A stretch of 64,000 nt of DNA from Falsibacillus albus (GCF_003668575.1 NZ_RCVZ01000006.1:62001-126000), one strand, 5' to 3'. Positions 8,718 to 17,542 are shown, counted from the first letter of the stretch. Notes: a model not told the origin generated them from the letters alone. Numbers and translations are program-made.

Positions 8718-9611
8718 ATGGACATCAAACATTTAACATATTTTATAGAGGTGGCAAAGCAAAAGAACTTTACAAAAGCTTCTCATATCCTGCATATTTC
8801 CCAACCAGCATTAAGTAAAATGATCAAAAACCTAGAGGCGGAACTTGATGTGACTTTAATCGACCGTACATATAAGAAAATGGAACTGACCGATGCCGGC
8901 AAAGTGGTTTATGAGAAAGGAGTGAAGGTTGTTCAATTTATGGCTGATTTGGACCAATCCTTATATGATGTCATCAATTTGAAGAAGGGAACCATAAAAA
9001 TCGGTCTTCCTCCAATCATTGGCTCACTTTTTTTCCCTGGGATCATGGCTGATTTTCGAAAGAAATATCCGGATGTAGTGATAAAGATTATGGAATTTGG
9101 TGCGAAAAAAGTAGAGGACAGCATTGAAGAGGGCCTGATTGATATCGGAGTCGTCCCTCTGCCTGTTAAGGATGATATTTTTGATCAAATTCCATTTCTG
9201 AAGGAAGGGATGAGCGTTATTGTCCATGAGTCACATCCACTATCAAAAAGGGATTTCATCCATTTGAAGGAAGTTTCACATGAGAATTTCATCTTATTCA
9301 ATGAAGATTTTGCATTGCATGATTTAATTATCCAGGCATGTATCAAAGAAGGTTTTTATCCAGAAATCGTGCTTGAAAGTTCGCAGTGGGATTTTCTTGT
9401 AGAAATGGTTGCGGTAAATATAGGGATTACTATCCTTCCGAATTCCATTTCTGAAAAGATTGATCTCCCTGCCATTAAAATAGTTCCTTTAAAGCCAGCT
9501 TCTCTTCTCTGGGAACTATCTGTAATCATGAAAAAAAACAGGTATGTTCCTTACGTAGGTAAAGCATTTATAGAAGAAATCAAGAATTGGAAACAAGGAC
9601 TGCCATCATAG
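8718..9611 (+). CDS. cidR: LysR-family regulator of the cid locus
   Basis: This 297-residue protein begins with a LysR winged helix (MDIKHLTYFIEVAKQKNFTK, then ISQPALSKMIKNLEAEL), followed by an effector-binding domain. B. subtilis CidR (YwbI) has the same size and sits beside cidA and cidB, as here. In that organism it activates the holin-like genes in response to overflow metabolism. AGGAG lies eight bases upstream of the ATG at 8718. The GTG at 8709 overlaps that site. It is divergent from the dehydrogenase gene at 8601 and parallel to the cid genes. Confidence 0.8.
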   Translation: MDIKHLTYFIEVAKQKNFTKASHILHISQPALSKMIKNLEAELDVTLIDRTYKKMELTDAGKVVYEKGVKVVQFMADLDQSLYDVINLKKGTIKIGLPPIIGSLFFPGIMADFRKKYPDVVIKIMEFGAKKVEDSIEEGLIDIGVVPLPVKDDIFDQIPFLKEGMSVIVHESHPLSKRDFIHLKEVSHENFILFNEDFALHDLIIQACIKEGFYPEIVLESSQWDFLVEMVAVNIGITILPNSISEKIDLPAIKIVPLKPASLLWELSVIMKKNRYVPYVGKAFIEEIKNWKQGLPS

Positions 9612-9708
9612 CCTAAAGTTATAATAATGATAAAGAATATATATTTTACTCATCTTTAATCCCAGGTGTATAGTATGAATTGCATCAAGATATAAGGAGG
9701 AGTCGGAA

Positions 9709-10119
9709 ATGAATAACGACAGATATCAAAAAGGATTAAATAAATTAATGGAATATACAACAGAAGGAAATGAAAAAGTTTCGACGCATTTGAAAATTGT
9801 CGATGATCTAAAAGACCTTGCCCCTGATGTCGGAAACTTTATCATTGAATTCGCATATGGTGAGATTTATACAAGACCTGTACTGGATAATCAACAACGG
9901 GCATTGATCGTGATTTCTTCCCTTGCCACACAAGGGACAGAACCGCAGCTGGAGCTCCATATCAATACAGGCTTAACATCGGGATTATCTCCTAATATGA
10001 TAGTGGAATCTATTATACAATTAATTCCTTATACTGGTTTCCCAAGAGTTTTGAATGCATTGCGCGTTGCTAAAAAGGTATTTGCTGAAAGAGATCTGTA
10101 TCAAGCAAAAGAAGCCTAG
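9709..10119 (+). CDS. Carboxymuconolactone decarboxylase-family protein in the cid operon
   Basis: This 136-residue protein belongs to the carboxymuconolactone decarboxylase/AhpD-like all-helical family. It has the block DNQQRALIVISSLATQGTEPQLELHINTGL split over residues about 64-93 and a PRVLNAL segment near the end. It lacks the AhpD CxxC pair, so it is not an obvious peroxidase and is closer to the gamma-carboxymuconolactone decarboxylase branch. It has a strong AAGGAGGAG ribosome binding site, and its stop lies five bases before cidA. Its place between cidR and cidA suggests co-transcription under CidR. The reaction is unknown. Confidence 0.75.
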   Translation: MNNDRYQKGLNKLMEYTTEGNEKVSTHLKIVDDLKDLAPDVGNFIIEFAYGEIYTRPVLDNQQRALIVISSLATQGTEPQLELHINTGLTSGLSPNMIVESIIQLIPYTGFPRVLNALRVAKKVFAERDLYQAKEA

Positions 10120-10124
10120 TATCG

Positions 10125-10499
10125 ATGAAAAGTGTATGGATGATCATACTTCAGATCATTTTCATCAATTTCTTTTATCTGAGCGGTATTTCTTTGTCAA
10201 GTTGGCTGCGTTTACCGATTCCTGGTAGCATGGTTGGCCTGGTCTTACTGTTTGTCTGTTTGAAAATGAAAATTATCAAGATGAAATGGGTTGAAAAAGG
10301 GGCTAAATGGCTTGCGGCAGAGCTCCTTTTATTTTTTATCCCATCTTCCGCTGCAGGGATTGCCGGATTTCCGGATGCACTAAGCCTATCTAGTCTGAGG
10401 ATTATATTCATTATCTTATTAAGCACCTTAATGGTCATGGGAGTTACAGGTGTAGTTGCTGAATTCATTCACAAGAAGAGGAATAGGAATCTTTTATGA
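10125..10499 (+). CDS. cidA: Holin-like protein CidA
   Basis: This 124-residue CidA/LrgA-family membrane protein has about four hydrophobic segments and the family signature LPIPGSMVGLVLLF near residue 31. CidA acts like a phage holin, or exports overflow metabolites, and works with CidB. It starts five bases after the preceding stop codon and has no strong ribosome binding site of its own, so translation is probably coupled. Its stop overlaps the cidB start as ATGA. Confidence 0.85.
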   Translation: MKSVWMIILQIIFINFFYLSGISLSSWLRLPIPGSMVGLVLLFVCLKMKIIKMKWVEKGAKWLAAELLLFFIPSSAAGIAGFPDALSLSSLRIIFIILLSTLMVMGVTGVVAEFIHKKRNRNLL

Positions 10500-11167
10500 T
10501 ATGGTTCGTTCTCGCAATCACTTTATACTATTTGACAAAAAGTATATATATAAAGTATAAAAATCCTTTATTAAATCCACTTATACTTTGCCCAAGCATA
10601 CTTGCTTTTGTCATTATGATGTCTTGGGTTCCCGCTAAGGAATTCAGCACTGGGACAAAGTCGATCAGCTACTTGCTCGGACCGGCAACAGTATCTTTTG
10701 CCGTGCCTGTATATAGGCACTTGGACTTGATCAAGAAATATGCAATTGAATTGATGCTGAGTGTTGCAGCAGGTTCGATCACTGCGGTTATGACCTCTTT
10801 TCTCTTAAGCAAGTGGATCCATTTTTCCAGTCAAATGGAGAGCACCATGATTCCCCGATCCATAACGACACCTATTGCCATGGATGTTTCAAAGACGTTA
10901 GGCGGCATTCCCACTTTGACGGCCGCTTTCGTCATTTGCACTGGAATCATAGGTTCCATTGTTGGTCCTATTGTCATTCGCATGTGTGCCATTAAAACCC
11001 CCATTGCAAAAGGTGTACTGCTAGGGATGGGCGCCCATGGAGCCGGTACATCAAAGGCTTTTGAAATAGGGACAGTGGAAGGGTCAATTTCGAGTATTGC
11101 CATGATCCTCGGCGCCCTTGCTACCATTGTCTGGGCATATATTTGGATTCCATTGCTGCTTTCATAA
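10496..11167 (+). CDS. cidB: CidB/LrgB-family membrane protein
   Basis: This 223-residue protein has six to seven hydrophobic segments and the LrgB family blocks SITTPIAMDVSKTLGG and GAHGAGTSKAFEIG. It is the partner of CidA in controlling murein hydrolase activity or pyruvate/acetate-linked lysis. The ATG overlaps the cidA stop by four bases, which indicates translational coupling. No clear terminator follows before the next gene. Confidence 0.87.
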   Translation: MIWFVLAITLYYLTKSIYIKYKNPLLNPLILCPSILAFVIMMSWVPAKEFSTGTKSISYLLGPATVSFAVPVYRHLDLIKKYAIELMLSVAAGSITAVMTSFLLSKWIHFSSQMESTMIPRSITTPIAMDVSKTLGGIPTLTAAFVICTGIIGSIVGPIVIRMCAIKTPIAKGVLLGMGAHGAGTSKAFEIGTVEGSISSIAMILGALATIVWAYIWIPLLLS

Positions 11168-11233
11168 TCATTTACACTGGAAGAATTTCAGATGTTATTA
11201 TAATAGAAGAAATAACTTTCAGGAGGGAAACCA

Positions 11234-11482
11234 ATGCTTGATATTAAATTGCCGAAAGAGCAAAAACAACTTCTAATCGGGAGGATTCAAACCTATTTTT
11301 ACGAAGACCGGGGTGAAGAAATAGGCGATCTTGCTGCAGAGAACTTTTTTCATTTCATCCTTAAGGAGTTTGGTCCATTTATTTATAATCAGGGAGTACA
11401 GGATTCAAAGTTCGTCCTTGAACAAAAAATGGAGAACCTAGATGAGGACCTGGAAGCTTTGAAAAGAATTCCAATGCGATAA
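11234..11482 (+). CDS. DUF2164 family protein
   Basis: This 82-residue acidic helical protein carries the family blocks IKLPKEQKQLLIGRIQTYF and GEEIGDLAAENFFHF. The family is widespread in Bacillaceae and uncharacterised. AGGAGGGAAACC precedes the ATG. A strong terminator follows directly, so the gene stands alone or is read from cidB. Confidence 0.75.
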   Translation: MLDIKLPKEQKQLLIGRIQTYFYEDRGEEIGDLAAENFFHFILKEFGPFIYNQGVQDSKFVLEQKMENLDEDLEALKRIPMR

Positions 11483-11494
11483 TGAAGACTTGGT

Positions 11495-11537
11495 AAAAAC
11501 GTTTGGTTCACAAAATGTGATCCAAACGTTTTTTTTG
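11495..11537 (+). terminator. Strong terminator after the DUF2164 gene
   Basis: AAAACGTTTGGTTCACA pairs with TGTGATCCAAACGTTTT around an AAA loop, and the 3' arm runs into eight T residues. Confidence 0.88.
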
Positions 11538-11683
11538 TGGTCAAAGCAAAAGAAAGAGGAAAAATGACGAATCATGTCGAATATTTTAGTAAGGACTTAA
11601 AGAAAGGAGGAATGAATTAAAGGTATACGTAGACCCCATTTTTTAATCTTCTTGAACACACATTGAATAGTGGAGGGATCAAT

Positions 11684-12067
11684 ATGGAATCCTTGCCGAC
11701 TGACAAAATGCCCCCAGTGACACCGTATACAATCAACCCGGAATTTTTCAACCCTGACCTCGCTAGTGCCTTTTACCGCCGAATCATTGAAATGATCCAT
11801 ATGTTTGAAGCTGAATTGGATGAAACGGAGGAAATCGGAATCAGGCTTGTATCATTCGGCCATTCGATCCAATTTCATATAGAGGATGTCAGCTATTACA
11901 ACCCAAGCCTGATTACGTTTATCGGCAAGCTCGGGGATGGGGCGAAAGTAAAACTCGTTCAGCATGTAAGCCAAATAAGCTTCCTGTTGATGGCATTGCC
12001 GAAGCGCACAGAAAATGCAGCACCGAGAAGGATAGGATTTACTTTGAAAGAAAGTTTGGAAGAATAA
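11684..12067 (+). CDS. DUF6173-like conserved protein
   Basis: This 127-residue cytosolic protein has the blocks FYRRIIEMIHMFEAELDE, GIRLVSFGHSIQFHIEDV and QHVSQISFLLMALPK. I associate these with the DUF6173 family of unknown function. GGAGGG is six bases from the ATG at 11684. An earlier TTG at 11663 lacks a ribosome binding site. A repeat remnant follows the gene, and there is no obvious operon partner. Confidence 0.68.
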   Translation: MESLPTDKMPPVTPYTINPEFFNPDLASAFYRRIIEMIHMFEAELDETEEIGIRLVSFGHSIQFHIEDVSYYNPSLITFIGKLGDGAKVKLVQHVSQISFLLMALPKRTENAAPRRIGFTLKESLEE

Positions 12068-12084
12068 GAAGAGGTGGGATTAAG

Positions 12085-12245
12085 TGGTGGGAGCGAGACT
12101 CGAGTCTCAGAACTGAACCGTTGGTCATTTCGAAAAACCCCGGACCAAAGCGAAGAGGCTCACCGGCCGTCCCTCCGAAAGCGAGCATCCTTCCGCGCCG
12201 ATTAACATGGCACAACCTTTGATGAATAGCAACAAAAAACGTTAG
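12085..12245 (-). repeat. Degenerate dispersed-repeat copy
   Basis: The stretch contains AGCGAAGAGGCTCACCGG, CGAAAGCGAGCATCCTTCCG and the terminal ATGAATAGCAACAAAAAACG. These are the reverse-oriented landmarks of the repeat family. No ORF is credible. Confidence 0.6.
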
Positions 12246-12259
12246 ATAAGATCCATAAA

Positions 12260-12289
12260 AAAAGAGAATGGAAAGATCCATTCTCTTTT
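12260..12289 (-). terminator. Terminator of yidC2
   Basis: AAAAGAGAATGGA and TCCATTCTCTTTT form a perfect 13-bp stem with a four-base loop, 18 bp after the yidC2 stop. The A-run on the plus strand becomes the T-run of the transcript. Confidence 0.88.
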
Positions 12290-12307
12290 GCATATCATCA
12301 CAGTTAA

Positions 12308-13069
12308 TTATTTTGAAGTAGTCGTTTCTGGCTTATTTTGATATATCTTCTTGGCAATCAACGTTTGTGCTACCAAGAAAACCCCTCCTACTGCCCAATA
12401 GAGTGCAAGGGCTGCTGGAGCACTGAAGGATATGACCAAAATCATGATTGGGGAAAGCAATGTCATGAACTTCATTTGTTTTTGCTGTTCCTCTGTCATA
12501 CCGACCATCGTCACTCGGGACTGGAAGAAGTATGCAATTCCTGCCAGGATGGCCATCGGAATATCAGGTTGTCCAAGGTTGAACCAAAGGAAACTATGTG
12601 TAGCAATTTCATGGGAGCTTCGGATGGCATAATATAATCCCATCCAGATCGGCATTTGGATCAGGATAGGCAAACAGCCCATATTTAATGGATTGACGCC
12701 GTGCTTTTTATAAAGTCCCATCATTTCAGCTTGAAGCTCTTTTTGCTTGGCTGGGTCTTTTTCCTGTTTCAGTCTCTTTTGAACCTTATCCAACTCAGGC
12801 TTCATGACTGCCATTTTGTCTTTCATCTGCTGCTGGTTTTTATAGGTTTTCAATGTAAGCGGCAAAAGTATAGACCTAATCAAAAGAGTAATGATGATGA
12901 TGGCAATTCCATAGCTTCCTGCTGTAAAGTCTGCAATCATCTTGATGGCTTCAGCAAATGGGGAAACCAATGATTTATGAAAGAAGCTATCATTATTGGT
13001 AGCTGCTGAGCAAGCTGATAATAAAAATGTAGATCCTGCTAACATTAAAATAGTAATAAGACGTTTCAA
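12308..13069 (-). CDS. yidC2: Membrane insertase YidC2 (YqjG type)
   Basis: This 253-residue Oxa1/YidC-family insertase helps membrane proteins enter the bilayer. It has a lipoprotein signal (lipobox LSAC, Cys near residue 20), five transmembrane segments, the conserved membrane arginine in LLIRSILLPL, a charged hairpin loop (KPELDKVQKRLKQEKD), and NPLNMGCLPILIQMPIWMGLYYAIRS. The last block is closer to B. subtilis YqjG than to SpoIIIJ. It starts with TTG preceded by GAGGAGG. That site is complementary to the end of the upstream mifM ORF, 31 bp away, which points to arrest-controlled expression. A second, housekeeping YidC is expected elsewhere in the genome. Confidence 0.88.
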   Translation of the reverse strand: MKRLITILMLAGSTFLLSACSAATNNDSFFHKSLVSPFAEAIKMIADFTAGSYGIAIIIITLLIRSILLPLTLKTYKNQQQMKDKMAVMKPELDKVQKRLKQEKDPAKQKELQAEMMGLYKKHGVNPLNMGCLPILIQMPIWMGLYYAIRSSHEIATHSFLWFNLGQPDIPMAILAGIAYFFQSRVTMVGMTEEQQKQMKFMTLLSPIMILVISFSAPAALALYWAVGGVFLVAQTLIAKKIYQNKPETTTSK

Positions 13070-13075
13070 AATATA

Positions 13076-13120
13076 TCCTCCTCAAATTATCTTTCAGTTG
13101 TTAGTATGAGTAGAGAAGGA
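13076..13120 (-). promoter_or_regulatory. Hairpin hiding the yidC2 ribosome binding site
   Basis: On the minus strand TCCTTCTC (13120-13113, inside the last mifM codons) can pair with GAGGAGGA (13083-13076, the yidC2 ribosome binding site) over eight bases with one wobble, leaving a 29-nt loop. A ribosome stalled on the mifM Asp codons just upstream would block this pairing and free the site. Confidence 0.75.
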
Positions 13121-13391
13121 GCAAATGATCATCTTGATCATCATTCGGCCGCTCTTTCCTTTTAACCGTTTTCAATATCCACATAATAACAGGCGTATAA
13201 ACCGTTGATTTCAGGTTCTCAGTCTTGGATTCCGATTTGAATGAACCAGAAACTGTTGGACGTACGCCATCTTGTGTGATAGGTTGATCAATAAACCAAC
13301 GCCATGTTTTAAAGACGGTGAAGCTAAAAATAATACTTACATAAAAGGAATACACGACCGGATCACTTGTCAATTCGAACAAATAGTCCAT
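13101..13391 (-). CDS. mifM: MifM-like arrest peptide controlling yidC2
   Basis: This 96-residue protein has an N-terminal membrane segment (about residues 12-28, acting as substrate for insertion) and a C-terminus WILKTVKRKERPNDDQDDHL. As I remember it, B. subtilis MifM ends WIRKVFRMNSPVNDEEDAGS plus LLL, with W-I and an acidic DEED stall region at the same spacing. In B. subtilis, poor insertion leaves the ribosome stalled near the acidic residues, which unfolds the downstream hairpin and turns on yidC2. Gene order, size, membrane segment and acidic tail all fit. The overall sequence is otherwise diverged. A modest AAGGTGG ribosome binding site precedes the ATG. Confidence 0.8.
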   Translation of the reverse strand: MDYLFELTSDPVVYSFYVSIIFSFTVFKTWRWFIDQPITQDGVRPTVSGSFKSESKTENLKSTVYTPVIMWILKTVKRKERPNDDQDDHLLLLYSY

Positions 13392-13527
13392 TTCCGTTCG
13401 CCACCTTCAATCTTGTCTGTTTGAGTATAGCTTATTTTTATTCCATTCTCAAATTCTTTTTCAACAATCATACGAAAAATTCATATAAAAGTTTCAAGTA
13501 TTTCATAATTTCTTCAATATTGGCTCT

Positions 13528-13803
13528 GTTAAACACCGCTGTTAATTTCCAGGCAAGCCCTCCTCGATTGGCTGCGGGGCATCACCTGTCTTGCTCTGGG
13601 GCTTAGGGGCTCGAGGTCATAAGCCGATTCTGTCAAAAAGGCAAAGGATGCCTTTCAGTCAGATTGGTCTTATGCTTGTCGCCCCTAGGCAAAGCCCCGC
13701 CGCTTTTCGAATTGTCCCGCTAATCCCGCCGGAGTCTTCGTCTTGCACTCCAATCAACAGCTGGAAACAGGCTAATATCAACACCAAGCTTTAACAGAGG
13801 CTC
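13528..13803 (+). repeat. Full-length dispersed repeat with inverted ends
   Basis: The element runs from GGCTCTGTTAAACACCGCTG to CAAGCTTTAACAGAGGC. Its outer ends are inverted repeats (GGCTCTGTTAAA and TTTAACAGAGGC). Inside are CCGGAGTCTTCG, ATCAACAGCTGG and a nested GC-rich palindrome beginning GGGGCTTAGGGGCTCGAGG. It has no coding capacity and lies in the gap upstream of the 13957 gene. Confidence 0.75.
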
Positions 13804-13956
13804 AATATTATTAATAAAATACTTTTTTCATAAGGAGTGTTGTTTTCAAAAATTTTTCTTAATGATAATACATCACCTAGTATTGATTGATGGACCAGCC
13901 TGCAGCGAGAATCAACTGTGAAAAAGCTTAATAATAATGTAAGCGGAGTGAGAGCG

Positions 13957-14370
13957 TTGAGCCAAAAAAATCATTTGATTTATCCCATATTGGAAAACGA
14001 AGCAAGCATCGAGTTTCAAATTGTAAGCAAGAATAACATCTTGTCCAAACATGCGGTCCGATTCACTGTGAAATTTAACGAAGAACGCGACGGTGATCGG
14101 TATAAGAGTACTATTTTCCTTAATAATCTACATTTAAAAATCGAAAAAAACAAAAATTCCTTTTTGATACATATTGTTCCGAAAGTCGATTTAGAACCAA
14201 AACTGATTAAACAACGAAGTCTAATCTCAAATCCTTCTTTCTTTTTGCCCTTGGCATATTCCTGCAACGTCTCGATGGCCATCATGGGCAAACGACAAGT
14301 TGATCAATATATGGCTGCGGTTTCTGAAGCATTAAAAACATTTATTAAAGAAACGATAATGAATAACTAG
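13957..14370 (+). CDS. Hypothetical protein
   Basis: I do not recognise this protein. It has about 137 residues if it starts at the TTG at 13957, which has GGAG nine bases upstream. The frame extends back to a GTG at 13918 without a clear ribosome binding site. It appears to be a soluble, beta-rich, lysine-rich protein (RFTVKFNEERDGDRYKSTIFL), with a helical C-terminus (AAVSEALKTFIKETIM). It is followed 80 bp later by yojN in the same orientation, so they may be co-expressed. Confidence 0.5.
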   Translation: MSQKNHLIYPILENEASIEFQIVSKNNILSKHAVRFTVKFNEERDGDRYKSTIFLNNLHLKIEKNKNSFLIHIVPKVDLEPKLIKQRSLISNPSFFLPLAYSCNVSMAIMGKRQVDQYMAAVSEALKTFIKETIMNN

Positions 14371-14450
14371 TCCGTAAGGTTTGCATTGAAAACGGTTAAC
14401 AAGATAAAATACCCCATGTCAATAATGAATCGTAGAGAGGAATAGGATTT

Positions 14451-15320
14451 ATGAATATACAAACAGAAATTCAAGAATTAGTAAATGATAGAAGAAAAAA
14501 ATTCAGCCAATCCATTGATAATGGCCTGGTTGGAAATAGTGGATATAAAGCTGCCGAAGAATCCATTTTGATCGATGCCATCACTGCATTGGCTATCGGG
14601 AAGAATGTCCTTTTGAAAGGGCCGACGGGTTCCGGGAAAACCAAATTAGCCGAAACATTGTCCAATTTATTCAAGCAGCCGATGCACAGCATCAACTGTT
14701 CGGTGGATTTAGATGCAGAAGCGATGCTGGGTTATAAGACAATCAGTCATAAGGAAGGGGTAAGCGGGATAGAGTTTATCGAAGGTCCTGTCATCAAAGC
14801 GATGAAAAAAGGCCATCTTTTATATATAGATGAAATCAACATGGCCAAGCCTGAGACTTTGCCTATATTAAACGGTGTCCTCGATTACCGCAGGACAATC
14901 ACCAACCCATTCACCGGGGAAGTCATTACAGCAGACGGAAGCTTTGGAGTAGTTGCAGCCATCAATGAAGGTTATGTTGGAACAGTTCCGTTAAATGAAG
15001 CGCTTAAAAATAGGTTTGTCATTATCGAAGTGCCTTATATTCAACGGGAAGTGCTTAAGGAGGTTCTTCAACAGCAAAGCAGGCTGCAAGATCCCAAACT
15101 GATTGATAAGTTCGTCACCCTGTCCAGTGACCTGATCATCCAAGTCAATAATGGACAAGTTTCAGAAGAGGCCGCATCCATCCGCGCCTTGATCGACGCA
15201 TGTGATTTAGCGGTATACCTTCCGCCATTAAGGGCCATCCAACGTGGAATCGTTGATAAGGTGGAGGATGAAAGAGAAAGAGCAGCCATCTATAATATTG
15301 CCCAGACGCTGTTTGAGTGA
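14451..15320 (+). CDS. yojN: MoxR-type AAA+ ATPase (YojN)
   Basis: This 289-residue MoxR/NorQ-type ATPase has Walker A GPTGSGKT (near residue 59), Walker [11 protein letters not shown], sensor 1 AINEGY, and an arginine-containing NEALKNRF segment. MoxR ATPases work as rings with a partner carrying a von Willebrand A domain to remodel or insert metals into target enzymes. The partner gene follows ten bases later, as in the B. subtilis yojN-yojO pair. The target is unknown. Confidence 0.82.
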   Translation: MNIQTEIQELVNDRRKKFSQSIDNGLVGNSGYKAAEESILIDAITALAIGKNVLLKGPTGSGKTKLAETLSNLFKQPMHSINCSVDLDAEAMLGYKTISHKEGVSGIEFIEGPVIKAMKKGHLLYIDEINMAKPETLPILNGVLDYRRTITNPFTGEVITADGSFGVVAAINEGYVGTVPLNEALKNRFVIIEVPYIQREVLKEVLQQQSRLQDPKLIDKFVTLSSDLIIQVNNGQVSEEAASIRALIDACDLAVYLPPLRAIQRGIVDKVEDERERAAIYNIAQTLFE

Positions 15321-15330
15321 GGGAATGGCC

Positions 15331-17247
15331 ATGCAGCGATTCATACAATTCAATGATGAAAAAATAGATTCCATGCTATTCATGGAATTGACCGATTTGG
15401 CAAAGACGTTGGCAAAAGACGAAGAATATGAAGTTGAGTTCGGTGTGCAGTCATATTTGGATTTAATTGGTAAAAAAGTATATGTAAGCCACTTCTGGAA
15501 TCATCGGACGCAAGATGAAATTTGGGCAGGAATGAAGAGCGATGTATTCTTGAGGACAGTCGGAAACTTGAAGTATACAGATTTCAATGAAGTGATTGCA
15601 TTTATTTCAAAATTGAAGAAGACGGGGCTGTCTAGCCTAGGAAAACAATTATTTGTCGTTTTTGAAGACTTGAGAATAGAAGAAATGATCAAACGGGAGA
15701 GGCCGGGGACAACGAAGGCATTTCAGGTGAGGCGTTCCATTTATCGGAAACACTTTGAAACCCAGCAAAATGTGAATTTAGTTAAAAGCGTCTTTACTGA
15801 TGCATTGTTCAATACCATATATTTGCTGATTCATTCTACGTCCCCGCTAGAAGAAGTTCCGACGATCACCGAAAAGATTGAGCTCGCACTTCCATTCATC
15901 AGACAGCAACTAATGAAGGTTTATGAATCAAAGTCAACGAAGGAAAATATAAATATTTGTTTGGAATTGATTGATGTCTTGGATGAAATTGTGGAAAAGG
16001 ACATGTTAAACGAATATTTCCATCTTCCCGAGAAAGTTTATTTTAAGGAAGAGACCTCGGAAACCTTTGATGACTTAAAGCGTAAAGATCCTTTGAAAAA
16101 TAGGGATGTCCAAGAAAAGGAGAAAGAAGAAAACGAAGAAGTTTTTGAAGAAGAAATGAAAACTTGGCATCGGGAAACAAAAGACATGAGCAAAAGCTTC
16201 CTGCAGTTCGATCTTGACCAAGGCACACAAACTGACCTCCTCGGTGAAGGAGTCAGGGAGGGGGATGCTGGAGACCAGGCACTCGGAATCGTTCAGGGAT
16301 CTTCCAAACAAACATCACGGAATGATTATTCGCAAATGGAAGCAGTGGAAAAAAGTGATGCAAAGGAAGGAAAGGAAGGACTTGAATTCGGCAAGGAAAA
16401 TCGATATGCCTACCCTATCTTCCTCAAGCCTGATCCTCCGGCACCGGAGGAAATCAAAACATACAATCAACTTGTTCAATCAATCAGCACGTATCAGAAG
16501 AAATTGAAGAAAATGATTGAAAAGACCCTTGAGCACAAACGCATACAGCCAAGGACTGATTTGCATTTTGGAAGATTAAGCAAAAGGCTTCTTCGTTATT
16601 TTACAGATGATGCACCAAGATTATTTTACAAAAAATCAGAGCCATCCAGAGAAATCGATGCCGTTTTCAGCTTACTGGTCGATTGTTCCGCTTCTATGTT
16701 CGACAAGATGGATGAAACCAAAATCGGTATCGCATTATTTCATGAAGCCTTAAAGGGAGTGGCAGTCCCACATGAAATTGTAGGGTTCTGGGAAGATACA
16801 AACGATGCAACAGAGACGAGTCAGCCCAATTATTTCAAGACCGTCATCGACTACACATCTTCCACCTTGAAGCGAAGCGGCGCAGAAATCATGCAGCTTG
16901 AGCCCGAGGAGGACAATCGGGATGGATACGCGATAAGGATCACAATGGAGAAGCTTCTTCAAAGACATGAAAAGCAGAAATTCCTGCTTGTTTTTTCGGA
17001 TGGAGAACCTGCTGCAATGGGATATGAACAGAATGGGATCGTTGACACTCATGAGGCGGTTTTGGAAGCACGCAAACAAGGGATTGAAGTCATCAATGTA
17101 TTTCTTTCCAACGTTGAAATCGAAGAAAGCCAGAAGAAGGTCATCCAAAATATGTATGGCAGGTTCAGTCTTTTCGTTTCCAATATCGAGGATCTGCCTG
17201 ATATTCTCTTCCCATTGTTGAGAAAATTGCTGTATAAAAGCCTTTGA
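15331..17247 (+). CDS. yojO: VWA-domain partner protein (YojO)
   Basis: With the ATG at 15331 (GAGGG seven bases upstream) the protein has 638 residues, as I recall for B. subtilis YojO. The N-terminal half is helical and the middle is highly charged (residues about 250-350). The C-terminal third is a NorD/CobT-like von Willebrand A domain with the metal-ion site VDCSASMFDKMD (a DxSxS motif), the FSDGEP segment, and a final helical tail. It should bind YojN and act as the substrate-recruiting half of a MoxR chaperone pair. The frame reaches back to 15244, but that would overlap yojN needlessly. Confidence 0.82.
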   Translation: MQRFIQFNDEKIDSMLFMELTDLAKTLAKDEEYEVEFGVQSYLDLIGKKVYVSHFWNHRTQDEIWAGMKSDVFLRTVGNLKYTDFNEVIAFISKLKKTGLSSLGKQLFVVFEDLRIEEMIKRERPGTTKAFQVRRSIYRKHFETQQNVNLVKSVFTDALFNTIYLLIHSTSPLEEVPTITEKIELALPFIRQQLMKVYESKSTKENINICLELIDVLDEIVEKDMLNEYFHLPEKVYFKEETSETFDDLKRKDPLKNRDVQEKEKEENEEVFEEEMKTWHRETKDMSKSFLQFDLDQGTQTDLLGEGVREGDAGDQALGIVQGSSKQTSRNDYSQMEAVEKSDAKEGKEGLEFGKENRYAYPIFLKPDPPAPEEIKTYNQLVQSISTYQKKLKKMIEKTLEHKRIQPRTDLHFGRLSKRLLRYFTDDAPRLFYKKSEPSREIDAVFSLLVDCSASMFDKMDETKIGIALFHEALKGVAVPHEIVGFWEDTNDATETSQPNYFKTVIDYTSSTLKRSGAEIMQLEPEEDNRDGYAIRITMEKLLQRHEKQKFLLVFSDGEPAAMGYEQNGIVDTHEAVLEARKQGIEVINVFLSNVEIEESQKKVIQNMYGRFSLFVSNIEDLPDILFPLLRKLLYKSL

Positions 17248-17370
17248 TGCTCCTTCTGAAGGGAATAAGAAAATCATTCTGCAGCCCGAATCCAAATCAT
17301 TCCACTAGCCAATGTGGAAATCCCTTATTGTTTCTATAATGAACTTATAAGCGATAAGGAGTGATCAAAC

Positions 17371-17535
17371 ATGGATATTGGATGCTATATGATGATGGCT
17401 GCCAATGTGAATGAAATAAAAGCAAGACAGAAATTTATTGATGAACAGGGATGGAAGTATCAATCATCTCGTTCTGAAACAGCCAAAAGGTATGATTTTA
17501 TCTTCCGGAAAAAAAGAAGAAAAAGCTTAGCTTGA
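17371..17535 (+). CDS. 54-residue small protein, unknown
   Basis: This short gene is well framed. ATAAGGAG lies eight bases before the ATG at 17371, 54 codons follow to a TGA, and a strong terminator comes eight bases later. The product begins MDIGCYMMMAANVNEIKARQ, continues with an aromatic/polar segment (FIDEQGWKYQ) and ends very basic (FIFRKKRRKSLA). I do not recognise it. The size and basic tail would suit a small nucleic-acid- or ribosome-associated protein, but that is a guess. Confidence 0.65.
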   Translation: MDIGCYMMMAANVNEIKARQKFIDEQGWKYQSSRSETAKRYDFIFRKKRRKSLA

Positions 17536-17542
17536 GCATCTT

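Noticed and set aside
11564-11620. 18-codon ORF with AGAGG before its ATG, upstream of the DUF6173 gene
   Set aside because: It is very short with a weak site and no terminator or structure around it. It could be a chance frame.
13591-13794. 67-codon frame inside the repeat at 13.5-13.8 kb
   Set aside because: It lies wholly inside a dispersed GC-rich repeat, has no ribosome binding site, and similar frames appear by chance in other copies.
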